Origin: Trichoplusia ni | Lineage: Eukaryota > Arthropoda > Insecta > Lepidoptera > Noctuidae | Reading direction: 5' to 3' | Length of the DNA stretch: 64,000 bases | NCBI RefSeq assembly: GCF_003590095.1 | Contig: NC_039491.1 | Location: 11,346,001-11,410,000 of the forward strand | Part shown: positions 13,401 to 28,400 of the stretch, one piece after another | Layout: every line of letters starts with the position of its first letter | How positions within the stretch are numbered: position 1 is the stretch's first letter | Made by a program: the position numbers and the translations under genes | The notes under the pieces: generated by a model | Told to the model about the DNA's origin: nothing | Databases searched by the model: none | Seen by the model: the letters and a program-made list of their open reading frames with translations, nothing else

Positions 13401-16400
13401 ACTTGCAATCTACGCCAGTAAAGGAAATATGTACTTCAGAACGTAATAATTTCTTGCGCAACTCAGTTCTTGTTTACAAAACTATTCAGAAACCAACAAC
13501 ACACCAGCTTCCAAAATAACTATTTCTTACTTCCATAATGTAATTACAGTCTTGATGAAAACTCAGCTAGCAATTCAATTATTACTTAAGCAAAGGTTCA
13601 TTATTCACATAAAATCTCCAAACATTAGTTAGCCCCTAATCCCAGCTTATTTGAGCACTGTAGCAACAAGCGCCCGAAATAGAAACGGTCTACTAAATAC
13701 GTGTAATTTTTCATCAACACGAAGGATTAAACTAGATTTTGTTTTCTGGTGATGTATTTCTGTGCCATTTTATCTACTCATCTAGTGAATCTAATATTCG
13801 TTAAATTTTACATATTTTGTTTTAACTACGGTCTACCTTTTTCCTGTGCGTATTATAAGTTATGTCTTATAAGTTACTCTCTCTCTACTTGTTGTCTTGT
13901 TTTTTGCCGTCTTTTTTTTTCAATCGTAAAGTCCCTCAATTTATTTTAAATAAGCTTTTAATTTCTTGCCGCCCAATAAAAATCACGAGACAGTTGTGAC
14001 TAATTCCCAAAGCAAGTAGATACTCAGGTACCAGTAATAAATAATACCTTTTAATTAAAACTTCTAATATTTAAAACGTCATACGTGGCTGTGAGACAAT
14101 AGATCGTAACTTCATACAATCACACCTCGGGGTCCAGCTAAGTAAAGTCGGAAAGTTTTCCTTCACGTTGTGAATTAGTTCTGATTAAATTCATTGGACC
14201 CTACCCCCGTTTATGTTGGGGAATTAGGGATAGTTATGTATATATAGCCCGTATTAGGTAATAGGACTTGTAGCTAGTGAGGTTAGTTTGGGTCAGCTCG
14301 GTGATTTTGGGTTTACCTGCCTTAGTTATACCTCCAATTATTTTTCGTGTCACTCTCGCCCCTCTCGAACTGATTTATTCAGTCAAGTTTCAGGTTTAAG
14401 AATAGACGACGTTATTGTTTAATTAAATCAATAAAAGCCTTCGTTATTAGAAATGTAATCAATGTTCCATGACAATGTTTTGCTATTTCATTTCAAATAT
14501 ATCTTGTGGTCTCGTTAACCTGGCCAAGCGAAACATTCACTTTTGTTCTTAATTAGTTTTGTAACTAGACCTTGTCGACCTTTCGTAGAGATAATAATGT
14601 CAGTTACGTCATTAGGTTTAATGTTAAGCCGTAGATAGGTTTTCGTTAAAACATTTTCCGTTACCCCGAAAATCAATTCGGTAACTTCAATATCATCCAC
14701 CGTAAAGAACACGTAAGGGATCCTCACAGAATCATATTGATCGATTCAACCTTTAACAAAGACAAATAATATTTTCCATCCCCAGGGAGATGACACAGCA
14801 TCCTTGGAGGTTTCCGTGCGCTCCTGTGTCAAAAGTTTTGTCGCAATTCATGCGGACGTGATCATACCACGCACGTAGTCTTTATCGGGGCACATTTTGT
14901 TTTTATCGGCGTTGATAGCGAGGTTAAAATAGTCCGTATCAATGTTGACAAAAGGTAAACTGTTGGTTACAACGCGATTATCAACGCTCGAAATCTATCT
15001 ACATGATCTACAGATTCTATCATTTTGACCCGTTTTACTTTTACGAAATAAATGAATAACATATTGCGAAAAAAAACCAGCTATAAACCTTTGTTCGTCA
15101 AATTTAAATATCCAATTAATTGGTTCATTTTTACAGTTGTGATGTGAAAAGAGTTTGCTCTAATTTGATATCAATTAATAGTAAAATTCAGGTCCCAATT
15201 ACTAAACCTATTAAGCCTTTGCTCCTTATGTACCATTCGCAACTGCCGAATGCTTCGCATAGAGCCCAATTAATCGGGTTTATACATAGTCGTTTGAGTC
15301 TCGCTCCAATATTTAAGTAGCACTACTAATAGCGGGTAAAGCATGAATGCCAATTGAAAAGTCGTTAACTTAAATGCTACCATAGTGTGGTGAAACTAAA
15401 TTTAGTACCAACGTATTTTGTGTGGTTGAATTTGTCCATTAGTTTATAGTACTTAAGGTACAAAACATTTTATTAAATTCGAATGGTAAGTAAATGGTGT
15501 GCATAAAATAACGAATAAAGCAGGTACTTAGTATATTTTTTTAATCTGATTACTGAGTCATTGCTCTGTCTGACCATTTAACCATACATGCGTCATCAGG
15601 CTGTATCTCATGACTCATAATAGCTAGAAAATTAAACTTATAAAATTTTCTATGATGGTATGTTTTGGTTTCTGATTTTGCTATAACAAAAATGCAAGAT
15701 TAGGGTTCAGTATTAATTGCTACGTATTACTATTTCTTTAACCTATTTGTAAGGAGCCTCCTGTGTCCCGAGTCCATCTTGACTGGTACTGGACTTCAAT
15801 ATTTAGGCCCTGGGATCCCAGGGACCTTTCGTTTTCTCTACAGCTAAAAAAATCACAGCAGACACGGTTTGTACGGTATGACTCTTCATACATGATAAAT
15901 ACTGCAGCCACGCATCAACAAGTTCTAAGGCATCCATAATATTCTAATTCCGCCAATTTAAGCTAAATCGCACGTTCATACTGAATACAACATCGATACA
16001 TCTCACGAGTAATGTTCCCGACCACATCACAGAAGCGATCACTCGCAATACAACGCTAATACATCAACACATCCAAACGCACACACAGACAATTTATAAC
16101 ACACTTGAATCGATAAATTCGAATACCAACGTGTACGTGTACAGAGTATAACGCACACATACGTATTATGCCGAGTAAAGGACGCGTATAAATGATAATG
16201 CACAATTTGAGGCATGCTGATAAATTGGCTTTTAACTCTGAGTAAGCTTGTTTGGATGAAAGTGCGTAATCGCTCCGCTGAGCGTCAAAAGGGATGCGGG
16301 GATGTTGTCGAGTTGCTTTTTTGTCACGGTTTCTTGGAGGGATGGAAGATAAGCGTTCAGATGTTTCTTACAAATCGTCGCGCTTACGATTCCCTGTAGA

Positions 16401-19400
16401 GATAAAGAGGTGTACTCTCACCACTCGGCGACGTCTTGTGATTGAGTACATCTGATCTCTAAGTCTGATATCGGCCATTTTGTTTATTTACTTGAATTCG
16501 AGAAATATACTTCCTGCTTACAGATACACTTCGCTTACTGATACACAGTACAATATTTATTTAAAAACGCTGAAATATAACGTTCAATTTATTTAAAAAA
16601 GAAAAAAGTGACATGGCAAATAATGAAAAATGATCATTTATAGGAATACACCTGACGAAAATCAATCAATTGGTCTCCCAAACTTTTCTCTTAAACTTGA
16701 TACAATGCGAATTTCAAAGGCACAGGCTTTTGTTCGAAAAGGTTTGAGCCAGCGATGGATATACAAATATTATTAAATTAGCACTTCTGCCTATTGACTG
16801 GCACCTGTTCGTTCAGTTCCGCTTCGAGCCGCAAACGGAAATATCTCGAATCAACACCTCGCCATTCAGAATGTTTGCGGCTGCTGAAATAGAGCCCTAT
16901 TCCTTCTGTATTTTGTGAGTCTCTTTAGGGGATTACAAATGTACTGCGGCCCCTTTATAGCGAATTAGACCCTTAATTAATGTTGACCTTGACTAATATT
17001 TCGGTTTGTTAAATCCTGTTCTTATTATAAGAACTTGTTTTTGACGCTAATGGCATGACGTTAATTTAGACACATAAAGACATATGATTTTACCAGAGGA
17101 GCCATGAGAATGACTAAATGCCTTATAGACAAGGCCTACTATTCCAGGTAACATTATTACTGCAAACATATTTAAAGTTCTGTATATATCTATCAACCCA
17201 GAAGTTCCTATCGAAAAATCAATAATTAAGGTAAGTATATAAGTCTCCAAAAATATATACCTGATTTATCCGAACTAAGTAAATAATGAACTGTAAATAT
17301 ACCAAAAATAGAATAAAATCATTATCCCCTTTAGATACCTTGTTAACCATCAGGAATTTGAAACTGTACGACTATTAGAATTGATTCGAAGGTAGCCGCC
17401 CATATTACGTAGTTTTAACCGTATCCCTATAGGCTATCCGTTTTAATTAGGGGCACGACTCCTAAATGGAAATTACTAAGTTACAATTTGAAATAACTTT
17501 GTTGAAGTAAGATTAGTTTCTGGCGCCTTCTACCTGGATTATGGAAATCTTTTGATGAATGACTCGGGGCTATTGATTCTGCGGTGCTGAAATGGAAGCG
17601 GGGAGAAATAGGATGGATTTTTGGTTATTTTTGTTAGTGTAAATTGACCTAAAAAGTTCTTCACATATTCAGTCGTTTTTAGTTTGCTTTTGGCATTATA
17701 ACCTGCACTTTGCGGTAAGTTAATTAAACATTTTTATTAGTATTATTGAAGTGTACAAAATAATTTCAGAAAGGATTGGGTTTAATTACGTGGTTATTTT
17801 GTATATTGCTTGTGATATGACTGCACGGAAAGCGGAACGGTAATCACGCCAAACTCAATGTCCGCCTCGATGTCATCTCAACACCACGTGTCCTGAGTTC
17901 GAGGCCCATCTTGGGAAGGATTCTTTTTGTGCTTATTCTGAGTCTGGGTGTACAAAAAAGAAAGCGATTCACTGTCATTCAATGCCAAAGGCATTTTAAA
18001 ACTCCTTGGTTTTTAACGCAGCTTTTCAAACTGTTTTCAAAGATTATTTTTCTTTCTCGAAAGCTTTCCAAGGTCAGATGGTCACTCAGCATAAAATACT
18101 GATGTCTTCTCATTGGTTTAACTGAGCCCAAACAAAGTAGGGGTGGTATCTGATTGGACGAGCGCGACCCCAAAGTTGGAGCGAGGCCAGTGCGATGGTC
18201 GACATAAACGAATAACTTCGGTTGCTTACCTTGATGGAGTTTGAGGAGTAGATGGACCTTCGCTATGATTAATTTTTGTACTCCAGATATTTTATTAGCT
18301 GTCCAAGAAGGTAATATGATCTAAGTTGTGTGAAAACGTGGTTATCTTTGTAAGTGTCTTTTTTCCATGTGTATAGAACACAAGCTGTGGCCCGCGGGTA
18401 AGGTAGAGGGAGGTCCTGGTTACAAACTATCTGTGTAAGTTTCGTCTAAATCCGTGCAATATTTTTTGCGTGAAAGAGGAAAAAACATCCCTAATTCTTC
18501 TGCTTCTCTAAGCTAAAGGGCAAGTTGTGGACAAGAGATGCCCAAGAAAAGCCAAAAAATGCCTTGTACTATGAGAACTTTTTTAATTAAGATACAACCG
18601 CTCAATACGACAGGTTGTCGAACAAATACCCGCTATCTCGTTACTGGTAAATAGCCTCAACATAGGGGCTTCGTTCCGATTCCCGTCATACAAAGGGAAT
18701 TGACTGGGCAAAAAATATTCGAGATTACCTCTTTTAAAGCGTAGTATAAGACGTATTTATGTAAGTTGCAAATGATTTTTTTTAGTTTGTTTAGGTGTGA
18801 TAAGCTGTTTCATATCTTTAAGTTTTAAAAGGAATAGCCATTTTAAGTGCGAGTCAGTCTCGCGATATGAGGGTTCCGTACTAAGCTAAAGGTAATACAG
18901 TTGGTCATAATAAAGTTCGTGGCTGGCCCTCAAATTTATGAAATCCACAAACAAATTTACTGCCTGTCTTTACCTCTGCTTATCGTTGATCCTTCTTTTT
19001 TTGTGATTATTGTTATAGGAAGGAGGAGCTCGTGGCTAAGCTATAACCGCATAAGTGATTCGATCACAGGTTAAGCTATGCTTGACGCGGTTGGTCCGTG
19101 GATGGGTGACCGTCTTTGTCATAACGAGTTCCTCCGTGTTTCGGAAGGCACGTTAAATTGTGGGTCCCGGCTGTTATTCCTACATCTTTGACAGTCGTTA
19201 CAGATAGTCAGAAGCTGAAAAAGTCTGACAGCCAGTCTTACCAAGGGGTATCGTGTTGCCCAGGTAACTGGGTTGAGGAGGTCAGATAGGCAGTCGCTCC
19301 TTGTAAAACACTGGTACTTAGCTAAAGCCGGTTGGACTGGTAGCCGACCCCAACATAGTTGGGAAAAGGCTAGGCAGATGATGATGTTATTGTTATAGGA

Positions 19401-22400
19401 ACGGATGGACGAAGGACCCTTGGTAATGAGTTCCCGTTTAAATCCTTTGGGTACGGAATCCTTTAAACATTTTGTACACCTAACACGTTTACTTTAATCC
19501 ATTTTCTTGTAATCTCGTCAAGACATAAACTACTTTTTAATTAGCAAAGCTATTCCAAGTCACCCTCACAAAATCCAGGACACAGTTTAATTTTAATCTA
19601 GACTAAGATACTTGGCAACAAGGAATATTTATCAAGTCGTGCCTAATCTAACCCTTGGCAGATAAATAAATGCCAATGTGCCAGCTATTGTTTAGTGCCA
19701 ACTGTGTTATGGTGCTACGAGTATGGTAGTAATGATTTAGGGGATGAGGTCATTACTTTCTTGTAGCTTGTCCGACAGAATTTTGTAGTTCAATTCTTAA
19801 GAATGCAGGAAAAGGTGTTTAATTAAATGCATTACAATATATTTTTGCTTTAAGATATCTGAGTCGTCTTTTTTGTTTTGTTACAATAGGGCTGACATGT
19901 TTATGGTAAAAGCCCTTATAAATTAAAAAAAGAATAAAAAAATGATAAAATATACCTGTGTGATATTTTATTACCAGTAAATTCTATAAAAATAATGAGC
20001 CGATCGCTATCAATTTGTATGACAACACCACATTTTTGTTTGAGTCTGCTGCAGCACGAGTATCTTTATTTCTGAAGTAAAAATTCTGCAGATTGTTATT
20101 TGGCAAAATATAATCCAAGTTAGTTAATCCTTTTGAATTATTTAGGCACAAAATTTATGAGACGTAAATGATTTTTGAGGTACCTATATCACATTACGTA
20201 AAATATCTGTTTCATTGAAGCATGTTCAGAGCCCCTTCAGTAATAACACACGCATGCTTCTCCGATATTAATGTTGATAAACCCTGTAATGTTCAATTTA
20301 ATCATTATCAAATATGTATGGCATCTCTTAGAGTAACGGCCGAAGCCCGAACATTTTTCACGTGTGTGTGAATAAATTCTTGATAACGTTGGAAATCTCG
20401 TCGGTTATTGAAGATTTGTATCGTTCACTTTATTTATGTAGCTTACAAAAATATTTGAAACGGGTATTTATAATAATATAATATTATAAGATCTTTCCAT
20501 ATATCTGATTGCCGGCTCTCTCTAATACGGAAGTTTTGATCTTAGATCACCATATCTGAATGCTTGCTCGTGTATACACATCAATAAATGTAACAGAACC
20601 ACCACTTTCAAGTGTAAGGCCACTACTTACTACTTATAATTTAGTAGTTAGACACCTCGGCCTGTTTTCAGGAAACATAAGGATAATGTAATCTCAAGGT
20701 ATTTTCCAGGAATTTTCCAAATCGCGTTATCTCATTAATTAACAGTTCAAATACTATTTTAGGAACATGAGTTTCTAACTAAAAGCTTTCGAGAAAATTT
20801 GTAATATCCTTAGTTTTAAGTGATTGAGAAGTTCACAGTAAGGTTCCGATAAAGATTGTGTAGCAGATGTCTCACGAAAACTAAGACTGGTTGAGACTCA
20901 CTGTAGGGAACTACGTTTATGGTCAGTATTTGTTTCGAGTTACAAAGAATCGTGTTCACTGTAGTCCACGATTTTATGAACTGAACATTTTAGCTCCTCT
21001 TTGATTCGCAAATTACTACTTCAATGCACTTTTGGAGCAACAGCTGATTCTTTTATATCATAGAAAGGACAAAATAACGAAATTGTAGTGTACTTTGTTT
21101 TCAAAACCGCAACAGTTTTATTTTAGATCTTTGTACGCTATCTGTGCGGTGCCTTCATACACGCTTATATTAACACAAGAATACTTTATATACCTATATC
21201 CATGCGTTATGATATGGTAATATAAAAACAAATAAAAAAAGAACCTGATCACAAAAGATTTACACAAACATAAATCAAAATCAAATCTAATACAATAATC
21301 TCAACTAATTAAGAGCTGAATACCCTTTCCGCGCGTTGAATTTGCCCTAAATATACCAATCCACCTGAGACCAAGGGCACGTGAAATTCGAGTGGTTTAA
21401 ATTATTCCTAAACAAAAATATGGTTGTCATAAAGCAGGACAAAGGTTAATTTATGCTATCCCTCAGTACCTGGGCAATTATTATTGGGGTTGCGTCGGCG
21501 CGAGGCCGCGGTGATTTGTGTGGAGCCGACGGGTCAGGACGCTGTGTGGTTCGTGGAGACGCGCGCCTGACTGAAGGGTTAACGTTCCTTGATATCCCGC
21601 TCGTGTTTTGTTTTATTTGAAGTTTTTTTTTGTATGACGTTGGTATCATTTGAGTTATTGTGCCGTTTGCTAAAACATCTGACTCGTTTAGAAGAGAGAT
21701 TTAAAACTTAGCGTTTCACAGGATGTTGTTGTTTTATTTTCCAGGAATTGAACATAATATAAGTAACAATAATGCTTTCTACCTTTTTACTTCAGCTCAG
21801 TTTATATAAGCTTTTATCTCTACTCTCTGTTGTTTGTCAGATGCACTTTTGAAAAATACGAAATAATCAATGCAACCGAACAATAGTAAAAGAGCCCGCA
21901 AACCAATATTTACTCAATAAAATATTTTACACGAAATGCTTGGAATTCAAACATCGAAGTTAAAAAAACAACCCGTACTTCGTTTTGTAAAGCAGAATGT
22001 ATAAATATGAAAAAGAACGAACTTCCATTTTGTCGGGAATGTTCATAAAATGTAATGTAGAAATACACTCGGGCTTACTCGCAGCTGATAGCTAAACTCT
22101 ACGTGCATCGAACTTATCGGATATGTTATAACATATACAAGATATTCAAGTAAATACCTAAAGAAATTAGTTTATGAATATATTTTTTTCTTTTGAAAAT
22201 TGATGTCAAGGCAAAACAATGGCATAAAGGCGTATTTGGTAAAATTCTATTGTGAACTTTTTCTGTGAACAGCTAATGTGTAAACAAGTCTAATCCTAGA
22301 TTTAGTGTTGGCTTTGAATCTTCTCTTGTTGAGCTGGAGCGATGTCGGTAAATTATTTAACATGGACCACTCCTAACATCCACTACGTGTGCAATGAAGC

Positions 22401-25400
22401 AGTGATGAAGGTGCCGTAACTTAAACGCATAAAGCGAGGAATGGGTCGATGTGGCGTGATAAGTTGCGAAAAATATAAAGTTCTGCTTAGCAGTGGGACA
22501 GTATAGGCTTACGACCACAAATAGCTCGAAGAGCCAAAATTGTCTTTTGTAATAGTACAAACAATCTTTATACTTGTACTGATGATAAATATAATACCAG
22601 CCTATAGATGACTAACAGCTTGGAACGCTGGAAACATGTCTCCTTCTATACAGAAAAAGTTTAAGCTTCGATCGCCAGTCTAGCTTACTGCGGGTTGGTA
22701 TTTCACTTTCTTATATTTGGAATATAATTGAAATCATTTGCCGGTAGTGTCCGTACATAAAACTGCAAGGACACCACAATATTCAAGCGACCAAGACATT
22801 CATAATTTCAATTTAAATTCATATAATTCACGTCTTCTTCCAGTCAGTATCAGACAGTCGCAAGAAGTCGACGAAATTTTATCTCGTACGAAGAGCAGCG
22901 TAAAATTTATTCGTTATTTTTTATATCCTTATTTATATAGTCTCATAAAATAACAGTTAGAAAACAGAATAACTGTCTGTACGATAGTAAAACTCGAAAG
23001 AAATATGAAAACGTCTGCCAATAACAAACTCTGTGAATAAATGATGTTTATTACGTAACTTGTAAATGATACTTTTATTACTTAAGTACTGAAGGACACA
23101 AAAAACCTTCATGAATATTACTGAGATGTTTGACGATGTTTTTATATTATTTCGGTGTCAACATGGTTGTTGTACTTGACAGGTTTTAAGACAATATTAC
23201 TTCTGGTTTCTGTCAGTCAAAACATAAGTTATGGCATGATGGTAAATAAAACTAATATTTTAGAGGTGTTAGTTTATGTGTAGGTATGTTTTTGTAAGTT
23301 GAATTTCGTATGGTGTTTGTTAGCTGTAATCCTGATTAGTACAGAGTTCTTTTCCTCGACTGCGTTAGAAATAAGCTAATTTTTGCAATTAACTTAATCT
23401 GAAAACCAGTAAAATTTAATATTTTCTTTATAGCTTAGACGTAAATTATAAAACTGCACGCAAATAAAACGTGACGTTATTTTTTATTAAGTAAGTATTT
23501 AAGTAATTCGTCTCTCAAAAGTTACTAACCGAAAAATAAAATAAAATAACAGTAAAACTTGAATAAAGTTTGAGTGCCAGAATGTGAATACTAATCCTCT
23601 TAGCATAGCTTAATACATTTGCAAATTATGAAACATGCTCCCGCAGAGCATAATTCTGTTCGAATTTATTTACAAAACATTTGCTCACAATTTATTACAA
23701 TTTGCAGCGGTTAGAGAAAAATCTCTCCTTATTCCTGGACTGTTTGTTTCGCTGGGTTCTAAGTGAAGACGTTTCCGATGTATTTTTAAAATGAACTGTC
23801 TCGGGAATTATTTGTGCTACTATTTATATAAATTGTAAGTTACCTAGATGACAGTTCAAGCTATGAATTTAACCGTTAGGAGTAGAATTCGGAACACGGT
23901 TTCTACATTACCTACTGAAATTTCAAAACTTCATTTTATCTATAAGATATATGATATACGGAATTTGCGCTTTGGATTCTGGACGAGGAAACCACAAAAT
24001 GTCGCTGGAAGTAATAATCTGACTGATTGATTGCGCGGATAGCCAAGACGCGTCGCGGGTTTGATCCCCGCGTAGGACAAGCGTGTGTGACGCGAATGCT
24101 TGTTCTAAGTCCGGGTGTCTTTGTGCATGTGAATTGTATGTTTGTAAACCCCACCGCGACACAAGGATTTAATTCCTTAGTGTGGGAGTCGTTTTTTTTA
24201 AATCTTTTAAGTTATTTATCTTTCTATTCACAAAACTTAATTTTAATACTATAAAGTTTAAGCTGTATTCCACCTTCGTGAGAGACTGATGCCTGATATT
24301 GGTTTTTGAGAAAAGTACACATACAAAGTTGAGTTAATACATGGGGAGTTCAATACATGGGGAGTTCAATACATGGGAAGTATAGTATAGGCTGCTATTA
24401 TTTTATTGGCATCTTATAACATCAATTCGCTTTTACATATTAAATATAAAGCAAAACAAAAATGTTCCATTTAAACCACCAAGTAACCGATATCAAAACA
24501 GGAACCATCGATCAATCTTGTGTGGAAAACAAGATATACTTCGTACATACATACATACCAGTGTATATGTGTATGATACGCATTTAGCTCGGCATTGCTG
24601 TTTACCCCATGGCGTGCACAATCATTCATAACATACTCTGCTAATGTCTCGGGTAACCGGGGTGCAGACTTGGCAGAAGCACCGACGCGCATCCACCATG
24701 TACAGGGTGTGTCAGGGTACATGGATATCGCAGCGGAATGAAAACTGACTTTGCTTAACGTTCCTGCAATAAATATTGGACGTTTGCCGGAGCATATCCC
24801 TGCTATGTTATGACTAATAGTTATGAACTCGTTTGACCTATAGCTGAAGGCGGGATGTCTGAGAGAAATAGAAAAATGTTAAGATGGACTGAAAAGAAAT
24901 ATCAGTTTAAGAAAATATTTACTTTTGGTTAGTCGATGTCGTTACGTTTGAATGTAATTTTATGTTCAATTTATAGTTTAATGTTTCAATTGTAAGTTTT
25001 ATAAATCAATAATTAATCCGGCGCCCTTCCTTCTGCCGGGATGGCTTATGAATCTACACCATACAGGGCGTCACCCAAACACATATAAAAATATAATTTT
25101 AGTCGGCTCAGACATTTAGGTGGAGTTCAGAGACATACACAGATATAGTAAAATTTGACAAACACATAAAAATAACAGAAAAAAAATCGGTTTTGGCAGT
25201 CCGAAGTTCTAAAGAAACTAATATAAAAAGAATACAAACGAATTGAAAACCACCTTCTTTTTTAAGTCGTTAAAAAACACCCGTATAGGTATAAAAATAA
25301 ATGCTGGTACGAAAAAGCAACCTCATTTAAAAGTGTATTTTAAATTACCTACATTAAAACAGGAATACCGTCTCCATTCAGAATGATCAAGAAGGCATGT

Positions 25401-28400
25401 TTCAGGGCCCCGCAAAGAGATTTACCGGCGTTTAATCCGTTCAACCCTTTGTCTGCGACCCTTGCAGCGTAATAGTTGCCGGCTGTAGGGATGTTTCTCT
25501 CCATACAACTAAATTACATTAATCCGGCTATTAAACAACAAAGAACGCGTTCACAGAACCAGACTACTCTATTTAATGTAGAAGCACAATGCGAGAGGAC
25601 CCAGTTGTGCGTCGGTATTACTACTAGTATTGTGACTTTTTCTCATGTGTTCTAAGATAGATATATAAGACAACTAAGTACTAGTTACTGTAAGCGAAGT
25701 TCTACACATTAAATGGTAATTCAATATTTTATAGTCATGACACAAAGATATTTAGTTGAACATCGTTGTTAGCAAATTTGCCTCATGCAGAAAGGAAAGT
25801 TATTTCCTAGAACGGTTGAGTTTTTATACTTTTCTTAATCTATTAGCTTGAAATACATAATAAATAAAATAATATGTCGCCAATAGTTCTACTGGCTTAC
25901 CTATCAAAAGTGACTTTGCTATATTTTTGTTGATAATAAAAAAAATGCTGGTGATGTGAAACATTGCATACGAATAAAAACATATGGTGTCTTCAAACCT
26001 TCTCACTATGGAAAATAAACAGTAACTGATATCCAATATGCATACCTATAAAATTTTACAACAATCGGTTAAGCCGTTTCGGCAGAATCGATAACAAACA
26101 GTAACACGATAATTTTTGTGTTTAAGATTATTTTGCATATAAAATACAACTAATTTGGTGTTTGTGTAATAAAGTTGGCGGTAATAACTTTAGTTCGCGG
26201 TCTTGGATGCGGTATTCGTTTGGCTGCGTTTTGTTAAAGTGCCTTTATATTAAACAAACCACTATGAGTGGTTAGTGCGGCAGGCAGCTATGTTCAATAA
26301 TGCTATGACACTAGACCGTTAATTAATGTGTGTTTAGCTAAATATTTAAGGTCTACTCTATTACACGGTTAGACTTAAACAAATATTTTGACGACTATAA
26401 TTTGATCTTTTTAAAGTAATTTCCATTATTCAATTCTTTTACCATTTGTAATCTACGCGGTTAAATGTTACTGGAATTGATTCAGAAAATTTTGTCCATA
26501 TCCTCACTTGATCAATTGAAATCTCTTTTATACTTTTTTAAATTTAATAATGTATGATCTGCATACAATTATAAAGTATTCTCAAGCACAAAGAATCATA
26601 CAGCTGCATTTTTTTTTTTTAAATCATTTATTCATATATAACTTTACATTGCATTTACAAGATTACTCGCCAAGCTATGTCGCTTGTTGGCGAGACACCC
26701 TCATTACAACACAACATTATGCGTATTATTTAACACTTTAAAACATTTGTTAAAAACACATCTATAATATATATTTATATAATATTATATATACTTATAT
26801 CTATCTATGTTACTACATCTCACTAGTACTAGGGTCAGCTTCGCTAAGCAAGAAGCCCTTCAGCTTAACTTTTAACTTATATTTACTTATTTTAGGTTCA
26901 GTTCTTAGTATTTCTATATTGTTAAATATTTTATATTAAATTAATTAATATAAAATATTTAACTAGTTAAATAATATAAAATATTTAATATAAAATATTT
27001 AATTAGTTAATTATTTATTGACTACATCATTCTTATTGTTGACAATCCAGCGCCAAATAATTTAGTATTCTCTCATACATTCACGCCTTCCTTAAATAAA
27101 AGCGTCATAATTCAAAATCATACATCAGCTCAAAGCGTCATCTTACGTCCTCAAACTCGGCAGATCTCATAATTGTTTTTATATCGAGAAGTATTCTTTT
27201 ACAAAACTTGTCAATGGCAATGCTAATAAAAACATTTACTGACTTACAAATGTTGTAAGTAAGAATCCAAAATTAAAGAAAATAATACAAGACATGTTAT
27301 GTTTACTCTCATATGTACTGTTTATATTCGGAGACTATTAAGCATGTTATTACATCCTGTACAAATATACGATGTATTAATATTCTGCCGTTATTCCATC
27401 AGACAAATATATCCAATGTTTATGTAATAAATGAAAATAAATGTACGAGTATTTCTTTGAAAATGTATCATCGAATATTTCATTCCACCTTTTTTAATAC
27501 AAAACATTGAAATAAAATATTAGTTTTGTATTTAATTAATTGGATTTTTTCCAGGAAGAAAGAATCAATGAAGGAATCATTGAATAGGTGCTGCCCAAAA
27601 TTAGTACGTTTTGTAGAGAGAAAAAAATATCAACCTTATATCGTAGCGGTTAAGTTTATTTTCGGTGGCACTATATTGTGATAGTATTTGATGGTAGCAA
27701 GACTTTTGTACATGTTGTCTGGAATCATATTATGTAGTCCCTTTGAGAAACTGGATACATAATTCTGTAACGACGTTGTGATGCAACTTCCGTCGGCTCT
27801 TACTAAAAGCATCGACCAAAGTATCAAGATTTAGCTTAATTTTGTATCAAGGATAAGTTAAAAAAAATGCAAATGAGATTGATTAAACTATTGTCCCTCA
27901 TGATTAGGAATTAGGCTTCATTCCACTTTTGTAAAAATATTTGAGACGATAAATCTTTCTAATTATTTGTTTGTAATGGCTAAGATTTCATGGACACCAG
28001 AAACCTATCACTACGTCTGATATTGATATTGTGGAAGTGAGACAACTACAAGAACAATAGTTTTACCATTTGATCCGCCTGATCTAATTAGGTCACCATG
28101 CTTATAACAATGGTTACCGCCGTGGTTACAAATTGGAAACACAATACATGTAATAACCTTAATTCTACATAACCTTATTCGATATTTTCTTACTAAAAAA
28201 GAGAATGCTTAAACTGATGAAACAACAACTAAAAAATAAGATAAAATTAATACCAATTATTGACACAGTATATACGGCGCAAAAACTATTTAAAGTGTTG
28301 CTAATCGAAAGATTACAATTTGTTCAGTTGTCAGCCAAAGAGTAGCAGTTTCAAAACAGGTTGTTTCGTAAATTAAATGTAACTAAACATAACGACAAAG

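Noticed and set aside
14515..14727. 70-codon minus-strand ORF in intron 1
   Set aside because: Looks mildly protein-like but has no family, no junction consistent with the Ig gene and no neighbours to support it.
15808..15823. Perfect 16-bp palindrome ccctgggatcccaggg
   Set aside because: Isolated, with no repeat or motif context; perfect palindromes of this length are expected occasionally in 64 kb.
24331..24377. Possible CRISPR-like spaced repeat
   Set aside because: Units are directly adjacent without spacers and the genome is eukaryotic; it is a simple tandem repeat.
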